64,000 bases of DNA from UBA1351 sp963677885 (GCA_963677885.1 OY782500.1:4092001-4156000), one strand, 5' to 3'. Shown: positions 1 to 9,003, numbered from the stretch's first letter. The notes: a model not told the origin generated them from the sequence alone. A program made the numbers and translations.

Positions 1-1
1 G

Positions 2-33
2 TTATGAACTATATGAATAATTGAAGTTCATAA
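2..33. promoter_or_regulatory. Inverted repeat upstream of ABC exporter, possible operator
   Basis: TTATGAACT (2-10) is matched by AGTTCATAA (25-33), a 9-bp perfect dyad with a 14-nt spacer. It lies 55 bp before the exporter start codon, where an operator would be expected. Related exporters are often preceded by a TetR-type regulator gene, which would lie off the left edge here; that link is inference. Confidence 0.4.
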
Positions 34-87
34 TATAAAAGCTTAATAGAAATATGTACTTACATTTTTAGTAGAGAAGGAGTAGTT

Positions 88-969
88 ATGGCGAAAATGA
101 TTGAAGTTCAAGGTTTGCAGAAAAAATTCGGTAAATTCACAGCCTTAAGTGATGTGGGATTTACAGTTGAAGCAGGACAGGTAGTTGGCTTTATTGGTCC
201 AAATGGTGCCGGGAAATCAACAACCATTCGAATCCTCTTAGGCATCATTCATCGAAATGGGGGGACTGCTACAATATTCGGAAAAGATGTATGGAAGGAT
301 AGTCTGGAAATCCATAAACGGATATCCTATGTTCCTGGAGATGTGGCCTTGTGGGGGTCTTTTTCCGGTGGAGAGATCATTGACCTTTTCATGAAACTTC
401 ATGGTAATGGCAATAAGGAAAAAAGAGATTACTTGATTGAGCGGTTTGAACTCAATCCAAAGAAGAAAGCCAAGACCTATTCAAAAGGTAACAAACAAAA
501 AGTCGGCCTTATCGCAGCCTTAAGTGTTGAGTCTGATCTCTATATTTTCGATGAGCCAACATCAGGACTGGATCCTTTAATGGAAGCGGTTTTTCAAGAA
601 GAGGTTGATAAGTTAAAGGCAGCAGGCAAGGCGGTGCTTTTATCTTCCCATATCCTCAGTGAAGTGGAAAGGCTGGCGGATAAAGTGGTTATAATCAGAC
701 AGGGGAAGGTTGTTGAAACAGGAACCTTAGACGAGCTCAGACACTTGACCAGATCTTCTGTTACCATGGTTACAGATGGAGATGTTAACCAGATGAAGGC
801 AGTCAAAGGTGTCTATGATTTTATCCTACAGGATGGCAAGGGTAAATTTTCAGCAGATACAGATCATATGAATGAAATATTGGAAGCCGCCACCAAGCTA
901 AAAGTAAGACAGTTTCAAGTGGTTCCTCCAACTCTGGAAGACTTGTTTATGCGACACTACGAGGCGTAA
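88..969 (+). CDS. ABC transporter ATP-binding protein (drug-type exporter)
   Basis: Cytoplasmic ATPase subunit of an ABC-2 type exporter, 293 aa. The Walker A motif GPNGAGKST is at residues 37-45, the signature region YSKGNKQKV at 131-139, and Walker B with the catalytic Glu (LYIFDEP) at 151-157, followed by the D-loop SGLD. The last 80 residues match the regulatory tail seen in CcmA/DrrA-like subunits. The ATG at 88 follows GAGAAGGAG at good spacing. The permease gene begins 10 bp after the stop, so the two are one operon. Cargo is unknown; large hydrophobic compounds or antibiotics are usual for this pair type. The ATPase call is firm, the substrate is not. Confidence 0.93.
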   Translation: MAKMIEVQGLQKKFGKFTALSDVGFTVEAGQVVGFIGPNGAGKSTTIRILLGIIHRNGGTATIFGKDVWKDSLEIHKRISYVPGDVALWGSFSGGEIIDLFMKLHGNGNKEKRDYLIERFELNPKKKAKTYSKGNKQKVGLIAALSVESDLYIFDEPTSGLDPLMEAVFQEEVDKLKAAGKAVLLSSHILSEVERLADKVVIIRQGKVVETGTLDELRHLTRSSVTMVTDGDVNQMKAVKGVYDFILQDGKGKFSADTDHMNEILEAATKLKVRQFQVVPPTLEDLFMRHYEA

Positions 970-979
970 GGAGGAGGGA

Positions 980-2596
980 ATGATGAAAGAAAAAATGGCA
1001 AGATGGCATGTCTTGTATTTTCATTACTTAAGGCGTGACTGGAAGAAAATTTTAATATGGGTTCTTGTCCTTGGAGGATTCTCAGGTGGATATGTTCCGG
1101 CTTTTCAGGAGATGGCCAAGGGTCAAGGCCTGGTTGGTATGTTTGAGACTTTGAAAAATCCTGCGATGATTTCCATGGTTGGGCCGACGCCAATAAAGGA
1201 GGCAGGTTCCTATACACTAGGTGCCATGTATGCCCATGAAATGCTTCTTTTTTGTGGACTGTTCGCAATGATTATTACCGGACTTCATGTGGTGTCCCAT
1301 ACCAGAAAGGAAGAAGACCAGGGGCTTTTGGAGCTGATTCGGTCTTTTCAAGTCGGCAGGCAGGCTAACTCTTTAGCTGTAATGATGGAGGTTCTGACCA
1401 TTAACCTAGCCTTGGTTATTGTCACAGGAGCTATGATGATTAGCTTCCAAGCGGATACTGTAACTGGTCTTGGGTCCTGGCTCTTTGGTCTCAGTGTCGG
1501 AGGGGCTGGTATGATCGGAGGAATTATCGCCTTGGTTATGGCTCAGATATTTCCATCCTCAGGCGGAGCAACAGGTTCTACACTTGGAATCATTGGCCTT
1601 CTATATATTCTTAGGGGGGCAACAGATGTCTCGAATCCAGACATATCCATGATAAACCCTATGGGATGGACCTATATGACCTATCCTTTTACAGAAAACA
1701 GATTTTACCCTATCCTATATATCCTTATATTCGTTTGTCTTTTGTCCTTAATCGCCTTTTGGTTGGAAGGCGGAAGGGATATGGGGGCTGGATATCTGCC
1801 GTCGAGAGAGGGTAGGCCTTATGCGAGGAAGTCTCTTTTATCACTGCCGGGACTCTTTCTTCGCTTAAATAGAGGTCTTATCATCAGCTGGCAAATTGCC
1901 TTCCTTATTCTGGGGGCAGCATATGGGTCTATCTATGGTGATATGCAGACTTTTATGGAAAGCAATCAATTAATACAGGCTATGTTTGTTATGACCGGTA
2001 TTTCTATTGAAGCTTCCTTTACCAGTATTATCATGATGGTTATGATGGGGTTGGTTTGTATTTTGCCCATTGCAATTATCAATAAACTTTTTGCGGATGA
2101 GGAAAGACAGTTTTTTAGCCAACTTTATGCATCCCAGATTACCAGGACGAAACTCTTTGTTACATCCTTGTTGATAGCTTTTGGAAGTGGTGTCCTTGGT
2201 ATCTTTATGGCAGCCTATGGTCTTGGAGCAACAGGGCTTGCTGTTATGGATGGTAAGTCTACGATGGAACTTATGGACTTTATAAAAGCTGGATATAATT
2301 ATCTACCGGCTGTACTTTTCTTTATAGGTTTATCTTCATTCATTATAGGATGGAAACCTGGACTTAGAAAAATGGTATATGTATACCTTGGATATAGTTT
2401 TGCCATTAATTATTTTGGAAATATTGTAGAACTGCCACAAATTCTGTACGATGTGACAGTACTTAGACATATTACAAGGATGCCGGTTGAAGCCTTTGAA
2501 GCTGGAAGTTTTACTCTTATAAGCATAATCAGCTGCCTCTTGATAGGGCTGGGGTATATAGGCTATATCAGAAGAGACCGTATTGAAGGAGCCTAG
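980..2596 (+). CDS. ABC-2 type exporter permease (TnrB/polyketide-exporter-like)
   Basis: Integral membrane partner of the preceding ATPase, 538 aa with about twelve hydrophobic segments in two similar halves. This is the size and layout of the fused permeases annotated as exporters of polyketide antibiotics. The N-terminal part begins with basic residues followed by the segment ILIWVLVLGGFSGGYVPAF. The start is the first of two tandem ATG codons, a few bases after AAGGAGGAGGG. No dedicated substrate motif is visible. It ends shortly before a strong hairpin shared with the convergent gene at 2752. The role in drug or toxin efflux is inferred from family and operon. Confidence 0.88.
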   Translation: MMKEKMARWHVLYFHYLRRDWKKILIWVLVLGGFSGGYVPAFQEMAKGQGLVGMFETLKNPAMISMVGPTPIKEAGSYTLGAMYAHEMLLFCGLFAMIITGLHVVSHTRKEEDQGLLELIRSFQVGRQANSLAVMMEVLTINLALVIVTGAMMISFQADTVTGLGSWLFGLSVGGAGMIGGIIALVMAQIFPSSGGATGSTLGIIGLLYILRGATDVSNPDISMINPMGWTYMTYPFTENRFYPILYILIFVCLLSLIAFWLEGGRDMGAGYLPSREGRPYARKSLLSLPGLFLRLNRGLIISWQIAFLILGAAYGSIYGDMQTFMESNQLIQAMFVMTGISIEASFTSIIMMVMMGLVCILPIAIINKLFADEERQFFSQLYASQITRTKLFVTSLLIAFGSGVLGIFMAAYGLGATGLAVMDGKSTMELMDFIKAGYNYLPAVLFFIGLSSFIIGWKPGLRKMVYVYLGYSFAINYFGNIVELPQILYDVTVLRHITRMPVEAFEAGSFTLISIISCLLIGLGYIGYIRRDRIEGA

Positions 2597-2703
2597 GACC
2601 TGAGACTGGTAATAAAGTTTTAGATGGGTCCCGTTCTTTGGGCCTGGCAATGAAATTATAGTTAGGTGTGGGTGTATGTAACACCAGGTTTTATAGAATA
2701 TAA

Positions 2704-2741
2704 AAGGACCAATATGTTGACTATCCAACATATTGGTCCTT
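2704..2741. terminator. Hairpin terminator between convergent genes
   Basis: AAGGACCAATATGTTG pairs perfectly with CAACATATTGGTCCTT around a 6-nt loop (16-bp stem). The flank left of it is A-rich, so the T-run appears on the minus strand. It should mainly end the minus-strand gene at 2752 and may also stop the exporter operon. Confidence 0.8.
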
Positions 2742-2751
2742 GTTCATATGC

Positions 2752-3216
2752 TTATTTTTTACCAATAGAAGTAACTTTTTCTTTGGCCTTATTAAGCCAT
2801 GATTTCTTAACTTCTTCTTGTTGAGCTTTTTTTGCTTTTGGTTTGGATTTGATACCGACAATATATATACCTGCTAGTTCAACTTTAACTTGTCTTTTGA
2901 CAGGTAGTTCATCGAAAATACGATCATCAGCCATTAGCGTTGTAATCTGTGGGCCGATTTTAGCTTTAACCAAGGGCATCTTACGCCACTTCAGATACCA
3001 GGGGATCTGATCCTGAACCATTGCAGGAAGGTTTGACTCTTTAACACGCATCTTTTTCTTATCAATAATCAGTATAGATACTGTTTGTTTTGAATTTTCA
3101 ATGAGTCCTTGTTGTGAGTCGACTTTGCCTTGAAGATTACGGCCTACAAAATAGAGTATTCCGAAAACTACTGCAAGTACGACTAATACAATAATTAATA
3201 TTTGCCACCACGTCAT
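2752..3216 (-). CDS. Small membrane-anchored protein of unknown function
   Basis: 154 aa. Residues 4-23 form one hydrophobic segment (ILIIVLVVLAVVFGILYFVG) that should anchor the protein. The rest is soluble, with a Lys-rich C-terminal tail. The pattern SQQGLIENSKQTVSILIIDKKK followed by a P-W-Y-L-K-W region looks like a conserved clostridial family, but I cannot name a function. The start is supported by GGAGGTA just before the ATG. It is transcribed alone on the minus strand, with the PlsC gene upstream of it in the same direction about 145 bp away. Confidence 0.7.
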   Translation of the reverse strand: MTWWQILIIVLVVLAVVFGILYFVGRNLQGKVDSQQGLIENSKQTVSILIIDKKKMRVKESNLPAMVQDQIPWYLKWRKMPLVKAKIGPQITTLMADDRIFDELPVKRQVKVELAGIYIVGIKSKPKAKKAQQEEVKKSWLNKAKEKVTSIGKK

Positions 3217-3361
3217 GGTAGTACCTCCTAAATTTTCTTGAGCTGCTGGAAGGATTCACTAGGAATCATGTCCCGTTCAGGAGACATTTGCTCTCAGCTT
3301 ATACCATTCTACCATTATTTAAGGTCATGGGCAATTAATAAATGCCAAAAAAGTGACGAAT

Positions 3362-4105
3362 TTATATTTTGTCCTTGGCCTGTTTGGCTAGTAGTTCTTC
3401 ATACATCTCCTGAATAATGTTCTGAACATACTTGGAAATGTTTTTCTTGTCCTCCGGATCCAGTTGGTCAAGGATAATTGGCTTGCCGACTTTTAAGTAG
3501 ACGGTTTCCGATTTAAGGTTGACTTTGTTGTTCTCAAAAACATCGGCGGTTCCAAGGACAGCCATAGGAACAATAGGGATGTTGGGTTTGGTTGCCAGCT
3601 TAAAAGAACCTGGTTTAAAAGGAAGCATTTCCTTGGTTCTGCTTCTGGTACCTTCAGGATATATAATACAGGACTCGCCTTGTTTGATCCGGTCTATGGC
3701 ATGTAGGATTGTTTTCAGGCCTTCCTTTGGACTGGTTCTATTGAGAAAGAGTCCGTCCATAGCAGCCAGCCACCAGCCGATAAAAGGCCATTTTTTAATG
3801 CTGTCCTTACCGATAAAAATCATAGGTTCTTTGACATATTTCATGACTAGAGGAATATCCAGCATAGACCGATGATTGCTCACATAGAGAACATTGGTAT
3901 CCTGATAAAGGTTATCGATGCCTTCTACATCAAACTTTGCTCCGGCAGCCAAAAAAAGCCACCATGCAGTTAATCGGTTATATCCGTATGCCATTTTGAC
4001 CCGAAGGGGATGGTTGAAAAGTCCGATTAAATAAACGAGTCCCAGATAGGGGATGCCATATAAATAGTGTATAGGAATAAAAATAAAAAATTTAAGACGC
4101 TGCAT
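3362..4105 (-). CDS. plsC: 1-acyl-sn-glycerol-3-phosphate acyltransferase (PlsC family)
   Basis: Transfers an acyl chain to lysophosphatidate to make phosphatidate, the second acylation in phospholipid synthesis, at the inner face of the membrane. The 247-aa protein has an N-terminal hydrophobic segment, then the catalytic HX4D motif (NHRSMLD, H78 and D83) and the glycerol-phosphate binding motif PEGTRS at 150-155. Length and motif order are normal for PlsC. It is divergent from the PadR gene, with its own minus-strand promoter at 4189-4217. The family is sure; which acyl acceptor it uses is assumed. Confidence 0.9.
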   Translation of the reverse strand: MQRLKFFIFIPIHYLYGIPYLGLVYLIGLFNHPLRVKMAYGYNRLTAWWLFLAAGAKFDVEGIDNLYQDTNVLYVSNHRSMLDIPLVMKYVKEPMIFIGKDSIKKWPFIGWWLAAMDGLFLNRTSPKEGLKTILHAIDRIKQGESCIIYPEGTRSRTKEMLPFKPGSFKLATKPNIPIVPMAVLGTADVFENNKVNLKSETVYLKVGKPIILDQLDPEDKKNISKYVQNIIQEMYEELLAKQAKDKI

Positions 4106-4188
4106 AGGTCACCTACTCATAAAAATTCTGCAAGACAGACTAACTTCCCATAAGTGAACGGAAAATGATCTGTCAGTGCAGTGTTTCC

Positions 4189-4217
4189 ATTATAGCAAGC
4201 TTTCACAGCCAATGCAA
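4189..4217 (-). promoter_or_regulatory. Sigma-A-like promoter of plsC
   Basis: On the minus strand TTGCAT and TATAAT are separated by exactly 17 bp (plus-strand positions 4212-4217 and 4189-4194), about 85 bp before the plsC start codon. Confidence 0.6.
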
Positions 4218-4240
4218 CGGCCATAGGGAATTTGCACCAA

Positions 4241-4306
4241 ACTACTTGACAATATAGAGTAGTGAGAGTAGACTGAAAATATAGTACTATACAATATAGA
4301 GTAGTG
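4241..4306 (+). promoter_or_regulatory. padR promoter with repeated operator-like sites
   Basis: TTGACA at 4246-4251 is followed after 17 bp by TAGACT at 4269-4274. The 16-mer ACAATATAGAGTAGTG occurs twice, at 4249-4264 and 4291-4306, 42 bp apart. ACTACT (4241-4246) and AGTAGT (4258-4263) form a dyad over the -35 box, and TATAGTACTATA (4280-4291) is a perfect 12-bp palindrome just after the likely transcription start. This arrangement fits autoregulation by PadR. Confidence 0.6.
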
Positions 4307-4318
4307 GAGGTGTTGAAA

Positions 4319-4651
4319 GTGGATAAAGCCCAATTGCTAAAGGGACTTTTAGAAGGATGTATCCTGCAGATTATTTCGGAGGAAGAAACCTATGGATACG
4401 TCATTACCGAAGCTTTGAATACATATGGTTTTAAGGATTTAAACGAAGGGACTATATACCCGGTTCTTATAAGGCTGGAGAAGAAAGGTTTAGTTACCAG
4501 TGAATCACGTAAGTCTGAGCTTGGCCCTAGACGTAAATATTTTAACGTTTCTTCCAAAGGTATGGAGGAACTTGCCTCCTTTAGGGACTTATGGGAAGAC
4601 ATATCAGCAACGGTTAATACAATATTGAAAGGTGGTGTTATCCATGAATAG
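4319..4651 (+). CDS. PadR-family transcriptional regulator
   Basis: 110-aa winged-helix repressor. The sequence LLKGLLEGCILQII, then YGYVITEAL, and NEGTIYPVLIRLEKKGLV is the typical PadR fold with recognition helix and wing. I place the start at the GTG at 4319, because GTGGAGGTG at 4304-4312 contains the ribosome site (GGAGG, 8 nt before 4319) and PadR proteins usually begin MDKAQLLKG. It overlaps the next gene by 8 bp, so the two are translationally coupled, as is usual for PadR proteins and their membrane partners. Such regulators respond to small molecules or envelope stress; the signal here is unknown. Confidence 0.9.
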   Translation: MDKAQLLKGLLEGCILQIISEEETYGYVITEALNTYGFKDLNEGTIYPVLIRLEKKGLVTSESRKSELGPRRKYFNVSSKGMEELASFRDLWEDISATVNTILKGGVIHE

Positions 4652-5498
4652 TGGTCGAATGAAATTATATTTTAGTGGAGGATTGGCTTTGGTACTGCTT
4701 GTCCAGGTTGTTCTTTTTATATGGTTCAGTGAAAGCCTTCAAACAGGACTAAGTCTTGTTTTGTCAATTATGGTAGTTCTTGCTTTGGTAGCCGTATATG
4801 CGAATTATAGGTCTGTAAAAAGGACAGAGGAAAAGGCTAAAAGTTTATCGAAAGATTATAGGGACTTTTTTGTAAATGCAGGTGAGGCAATAGGAAGTTC
4901 GTCTATGAAAAGGGGAGATAAGCGTGATACCATGGATTTGATTCTTGAAATACTCCTCCATGCACATGAGGATGGCAGGGGACTGGAAGATGTTGTTGGC
5001 TCAGATCCTTCAGGATATATCAATAATTTTATTGAGGCTTCTGGTGGTCGGTTGACCCCCCTTTATCTGATTGGATTAAGTACAACATCATTTTTCCTGT
5101 ATCTACTTATGATCAAAGCCTACAAGGTCTTTCGTGATGGAAATGGTACTTTTGATTCTATTGGTATAGAGACCCTGGATGTGGGCATCGTGGCCACCTA
5201 TTTCATTATTGCTTTTGTTTTTTTGCCATGGCTGTTATTGATGCTTCAAAAAGCCTCCAAAGAACAATGGTCAGGATTAAAAAGACTTATTGTAGTCTTG
5301 CCTTTGTCCATTCCCCTGGCTTTGATGGCCATCCTGATATTTGTTGAAAATAAGACCTTACGCCAGCTTATGGACAGGCCTTTACCGATAATGGAGAATA
5401 TATGGTTAATTATAATCAGTGGTCTATTGGCCCTTGGGGGGATAGTTCTGATTAAGTATTCCAGAAAAGTTGAACTTAAAAAAATACTTAAGGATTAG
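4644..5498 (+). CDS. Six-helix membrane protein coupled to PadR
   Basis: 284 aa with two N-terminal transmembrane segments, a soluble stretch of about 80 residues, and four C-terminal segments. The soluble part (DTMDLILEILLHAHEDGRG, then EDVVGSDPSGYINNFIEAS) recalls DUF1048-type domains that commonly accompany PadR genes; that resemblance is from memory. The ATG at 4644 is chosen over the GTG at 4632 because AAAGGTGG sits at proper distance, and it overlaps the padR stop. It is probably the regulated target or a co-sensor of PadR. No enzymatic motif is seen. Confidence 0.75.
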   Translation: MNSGRMKLYFSGGLALVLLVQVVLFIWFSESLQTGLSLVLSIMVVLALVAVYANYRSVKRTEEKAKSLSKDYRDFFVNAGEAIGSSSMKRGDKRDTMDLILEILLHAHEDGRGLEDVVGSDPSGYINNFIEASGGRLTPLYLIGLSTTSFFLYLLMIKAYKVFRDGNGTFDSIGIETLDVGIVATYFIIAFVFLPWLLLMLQKASKEQWSGLKRLIVVLPLSIPLALMAILIFVENKTLRQLMDRPLPIMENIWLIIISGLLALGGIVLIKYSRKVELKKILKD

Positions 5499-5509
5499 AG
5501 GGTTGTAGG

Positions 5510-6736
5510 ATGAGGATGAGAGGAATAATGAGCCTGGTTCTTATACTGATTCTTGCAGGTTTCACAGCCTGTAAAGATTACAAAGTAGATGAGGAGAAGT
5601 CTGAAACTCTTGAGGAAAGTGCCAATATGACTGTTTCTGATTATAAGCAGAGTAGTCCTGCAAACCTTGTCAATATAAGGATGGCTGGAGATATTATGTT
5701 TCATGATCTGCAATTGGAAGCAGGATATGATTCAAGAAGAGGTTCCTATGATTTTTACTCCAGCTTTTCTGCTATCAGGGATCAGCTTCTAGTGTCTGAC
5801 TATGTGTTTGCCAACTTGGAAACGACTTTTTCAGGCCCGCCTTATAGTGGATATCCAAGATTCTCTACGCCGGATTCAGGGGCAGAGGCTCTTGCTGCAT
5901 CTGGTATAGACTTTCTTACAACAGCTAACAACCACTCCTTGGATTATGGTCTTAAAGGTGCTTCACGAACTCTGGAAGTGCTAGATACAGCCGGATTGAG
6001 TCATACAGGAACTTATGACGATGACCATACTAGGGAGTTTAAGAGTCAGGATAAAGAGTCTTCTGTGCATATGCTTGATATCAAGGGATTAAGTATAGCT
6101 GTAATCAATTACACATATGGATTAAACAATTATGATTCAAACCCATACAAGAATCATATCAATTCCATTGACTTTTATGATCAAGAAGCCTTGGAAGTTC
6201 TGTATGGTGAAGTAGAAAGAGCAGAAGACTCAAAAGCAGATTATGTTATGGTGTTTCTACATTTTGGCAGAGAATTCCAAGTTATACCAGATGAGGAGCA
6301 AGAAGATTTGGCCTATGAGCTGATAGATCTGGGAGCTGACATTATTATCGGAAGTCATCCTCATCGTATTCAACCTATAGAAGTGGTTTGGAGCTTAAAA
6401 GGAGAAATTCTTGAAGACCCTAAAATTATTGCCTATTCCTTAGGTGATTTTTTATCATCGACAGACACTCAAGACCTAGGGAGAGAAAATGAGACTCAAG
6501 GTATGCTTTTTAGCATTAATTTTAAGGAGACTGATTCGGGTGCCTGGTCCTTGAAAGGTCTGGGTATCTTGCCAACAACCTGTCTTTGGCAGGGTGGCCA
6601 ACGAATCATAATGGCTATAGATCAGGATAGTCAGCAATATATCAATACTATAGAACACCTAACCGCAAGACTGGAGGAGAGGACTTTAGTTCAAGTTTCA
6701 GTAGATGACGGGTGGTATGAAATAGAATTTCAATGA
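5510..6736 (+). CDS. CapA-family (PGA_cap-like) lipoprotein
   Basis: 408 aa with a signal peptide ending in LAGFTAC, a somewhat relaxed lipobox, so probably a surface lipoprotein. The body is a metallophosphatase-like fold: MAGDIMFHD near residue 65, FANLETTFSG, TTANNHSLDYGLKG, LHFGREFQ and IIGSHPHRIQP follow in the order known for CapA/PgsA proteins. CapA members take part in poly-gamma-glutamate capsule export or related envelope polymer turnover. No pgsBC genes lie beside it, so a capsule role is not shown. It starts 11 bp after the membrane protein and precedes thpR by 12 bp, suggesting one transcript from the PadR promoter. Confidence 0.85.
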   Translation: MRMRGIMSLVLILILAGFTACKDYKVDEEKSETLEESANMTVSDYKQSSPANLVNIRMAGDIMFHDLQLEAGYDSRRGSYDFYSSFSAIRDQLLVSDYVFANLETTFSGPPYSGYPRFSTPDSGAEALAASGIDFLTTANNHSLDYGLKGASRTLEVLDTAGLSHTGTYDDDHTREFKSQDKESSVHMLDIKGLSIAVINYTYGLNNYDSNPYKNHINSIDFYDQEALEVLYGEVERAEDSKADYVMVFLHFGREFQVIPDEEQEDLAYELIDLGADIIIGSHPHRIQPIEVVWSLKGEILEDPKIIAYSLGDFLSSTDTQDLGRENETQGMLFSINFKETDSGAWSLKGLGILPTTCLWQGGQRIIMAIDQDSQQYINTIEHLTARLEERTLVQVSVDDGWYEIEFQ

Positions 6737-6748
6737 AGGAGGAGGTAC

Positions 6749-7297
6749 ATGCGGGTATTTTTTGCATTAACCTTTTGGGAGAAAGATAAAAAAAGAATAA
6801 CTGAATATAGGGACCTTGTAGCTAATGGATCCATAAAAGGAAGGTTTACAAGAGAGGACAATTTTCACATGACGCTTATGTTTATGGGGCAAGTGTCGGC
6901 CTGGGAGGTTGACAGCTTGTGTGAAATATTGGAAGACCTATACAATGACTTAGATCAAGGAGTTGGATTTGACCCTCTAATCGTTGACCATATTGGTTCT
7001 TTTCCAAAAAGAGACAGGGAAATTTTGTGGCTGGGTATACGAAAACATGACAAGTTAAAAAAGCTTCAAAAAGACTTGGTTCGATACCTTCTTGAACAGG
7101 CATTTCAAGTAGAGAAGAGAAAATACACCCCTCATATTACTTTAGGAAGGCAGGTGCTTATGAAGGACTTAAGGAATGAGTTCATGGTTAAGCCCTATCC
7201 TATACCCATTAAAGGTATAGCCCTTATGGAGAGTAAAAATATTGGTGGTCAGCTTGTTTATGAACCTGTAGAAGAGCTGATTTTTAGAAGTGTATAA
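6749..7297 (+). CDS. thpR: RNA 2',3'-cyclic phosphodiesterase (LigT/ThpR)
   Basis: 182-aa member of the 2H phosphoesterase family, which opens 2',3'-cyclic phosphates on RNA. The two catalytic HxT motifs are present: HMTL at 40-43 and HITL at 129-132, the second in the usual context TPHITLGR. Length is normal. The ATG follows AAGGAGGAGG. It is the last gene of the padR-led unit and ends before the hairpin at 7318. Confidence 0.9.
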   Translation: MRVFFALTFWEKDKKRITEYRDLVANGSIKGRFTREDNFHMTLMFMGQVSAWEVDSLCEILEDLYNDLDQGVGFDPLIVDHIGSFPKRDREILWLGIRKHDKLKKLQKDLVRYLLEQAFQVEKRKYTPHITLGRQVLMKDLRNEFMVKPYPIPIKGIALMESKNIGGQLVYEPVEELIFRSV

Positions 7298-7317
7298 AAT
7301 TTTGGTGGAGCAATTAA

Positions 7318-7354
7318 AGAGGCATGTCACGAACTAATCTAGTGACATGCCTCT
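7318..7354. terminator. Bidirectional hairpin between thpR and malQ
   Basis: AGAGGCATGTCAC pairs perfectly with GTGACATGCCTCT around an 11-nt loop, midway between convergent genes. T-runs on both sides are weak, so efficiency is uncertain. Confidence 0.65.
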
Positions 7355-7386
7355 ATGAGTATGATTAAGTTTTATTGAAAACTTAT

Positions 7387-8916
7387 TTATTCTGCAGTTT
7401 CCTTCTTTGCAACACGACCGCGTCCATAGAGCTGGGTCACGTATTTAAGCTTGCCGGAGTAATGGTCGTTTAACATATGACCTTCATATCTCCATTGCCA
7501 GTTACCTGCTGCAATACCTGGCGTATTCATCCTTGCCCAGGAGTCATAGGAAAAGACGTCCTGAAGAGGAACAACTGCCATTTCAGAAACAGAGCCAAAG
7601 CAGGTTCTGATAAAGTCCCATACGTCAGTATTCATATAACGGCGAACCTTGTCCTGGCTTTCTGGAATTGCCTTTAAGTACCAACCAAGGGTTGTATCAT
7701 TATCATGAGTACCGGTATAGCATATGGAGTGTGGTGTATAGTTATGTGGCAAAAAGCCGTTTTCTTCTACATCATCAAAAGCGAACTGAAGAATCTTCAT
7801 ACCTGGTAAATGAAAATCATCTCTTAAGGCTTCAACTTCAGGTGTAATCACACCTAAGTCTTCAGCAATAATTGGAAGATCCTTGCCTAGGTTGGCTTCA
7901 AGGCCATTGAATAAATCGTGACCTGGACCTTTTTTCCATTCGCCATTGATGGCTGTTTCAGCTCCGAAAGGAACTGCCCAAAAAGCCTCGAAGCCACGGA
8001 AATGGTCAATACGCAATATATCTACAAATTTAAGGTTGTAGGCCACTCGTTTTGTCCACCAGTCGTAGTTGGTTTCCTTATGTTTTTTCCAGTCGTAAAG
8101 AGGGTTACCCCATAATTGACCGGTTTCACTAAAGTAATCTGGCGGAACACCAGCTACTTCAGTTGGATATCCTTTGGAATCCAAGAAGAAGAGTTCCTTG
8201 TTGGCCCATACATCTGATGAATCAAAAGCTACAAATATTGGTGTATCACCAATAATTGAAACACCTTTGGCATTGGCATAATCTTTCAGTTCAAACCATT
8301 GCGTGTAGAACAAGAACTGAAGGAACTTATAGTATTTTACTTCATTTTTAAGCTTGCTTGTCCATTTTTTCTTACTTTCTTTGGTTGGGAAAGCGATGTC
8401 CTTATCCCACTCGGTCCAAACAACTCCTTCATGAAAATCCTTAACAGCCATGAACAAGGCGTAATCGGACAGCCATTCTTTTTGAGTTGTACAGAATTTC
8501 TTGTATGCTTTCTTTAGGTCTTCATCTTCGCTGTTCTCGAAATGAAGAAAAGCTTTTTGGTACAAAGAAAATTTGTAAATGATAGCTGGACCGTAGTCAA
8601 TGACCTGAGGATCCCACTCTCTAAGGTCAAGTTCATCTTGACTTAAAAGTCCCATATCTACCAGTTTGTCTGGACTGATAATCAATGGCTGACCTGCAAA
8701 AGATGAAAAAGCCTGATAAGGTGAATCTCCATAACCCGTTGGTCCAATTGGCAATACCTGCCATAGTTGTTGATCTGATTCTACTAAGAAGTCAATGAAT
8801 CGGTATGCACTTTCTCCCAGGTCCCCAATCCCGTAAGGCCCTGGAAAAGATGTTGGATGAACCAAGATACCGCTTTTGCGATGACTGGTATCCATTGCAT
8901 TCACTGGTTTTCCCAT
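7387..8916 (-). CDS. malQ: 4-alpha-glucanotransferase (amylomaltase, GH77)
   Basis: Disproportionates maltodextrins by moving alpha-1,4-glucan chains, releasing glucose and longer dextrins for phosphorylase. 509 aa, typical of bacterial MalQ. It begins with the GH77 start SFPGPYGIGDLG and WQVLPIGPTGYGDSPYQ. The catalytic nucleophile is D304 in RIDHFRGFE, the acid/base E352 in AEDLG, and the third carboxylate is in THDND (403-407). The start follows a GGAGGG site. It is transcribed away from pncB and lies under its own promoter region, with a palindrome just before the ribosome site. It works with glgP (20842) in glycogen or maltodextrin use. Confidence 0.96.
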   Translation of the reverse strand: MGKPVNAMDTSHRKSGILVHPTSFPGPYGIGDLGESAYRFIDFLVESDQQLWQVLPIGPTGYGDSPYQAFSSFAGQPLIISPDKLVDMGLLSQDELDLREWDPQVIDYGPAIIYKFSLYQKAFLHFENSEDEDLKKAYKKFCTTQKEWLSDYALFMAVKDFHEGVVWTEWDKDIAFPTKESKKKWTSKLKNEVKYYKFLQFLFYTQWFELKDYANAKGVSIIGDTPIFVAFDSSDVWANKELFFLDSKGYPTEVAGVPPDYFSETGQLWGNPLYDWKKHKETNYDWWTKRVAYNLKFVDILRIDHFRGFEAFWAVPFGAETAINGEWKKGPGHDLFNGLEANLGKDLPIIAEDLGVITPEVEALRDDFHLPGMKILQFAFDDVEENGFLPHNYTPHSICYTGTHDNDTTLGWYLKAIPESQDKVRRYMNTDVWDFIRTCFGSVSEMAVVPLQDVFSYDSWARMNTPGIAAGNWQWRYEGHMLNDHYSGKLKYVTQLYGRGRVAKKETAE

Positions 8917-8936
8917 ATTTAATCCCTCCTGATGCT

Positions 8937-9003
8937 TGGTAAGAAACTTACCATTACAGTATTATCATAGAACATTATAATTTATTACGAAAAGACCTGT
9001 CTT
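8937..9003 (-). promoter_or_regulatory. malQ promoter region with palindromic operator
   Basis: TGGTAAG AAA CTTACCA at 8937-8953 is a perfect 7-bp-arm palindrome about 10 bp before the malQ ribosome site. On the minus strand, AAGACA and TATAAT (plus-strand 8998-9003 and 8974-8979) are 18 bp apart and would place the palindrome just after the transcription start, as for a repressor site. A second weaker candidate, TTGTGC-N17-TATAAT, lies at 9053-9081. Confidence 0.45.

Noticed and set aside
5510..6736. Poly-gamma-glutamate capsule locus
   Set aside because: Only the CapA-like protein is present, without CapB or CapC partners.
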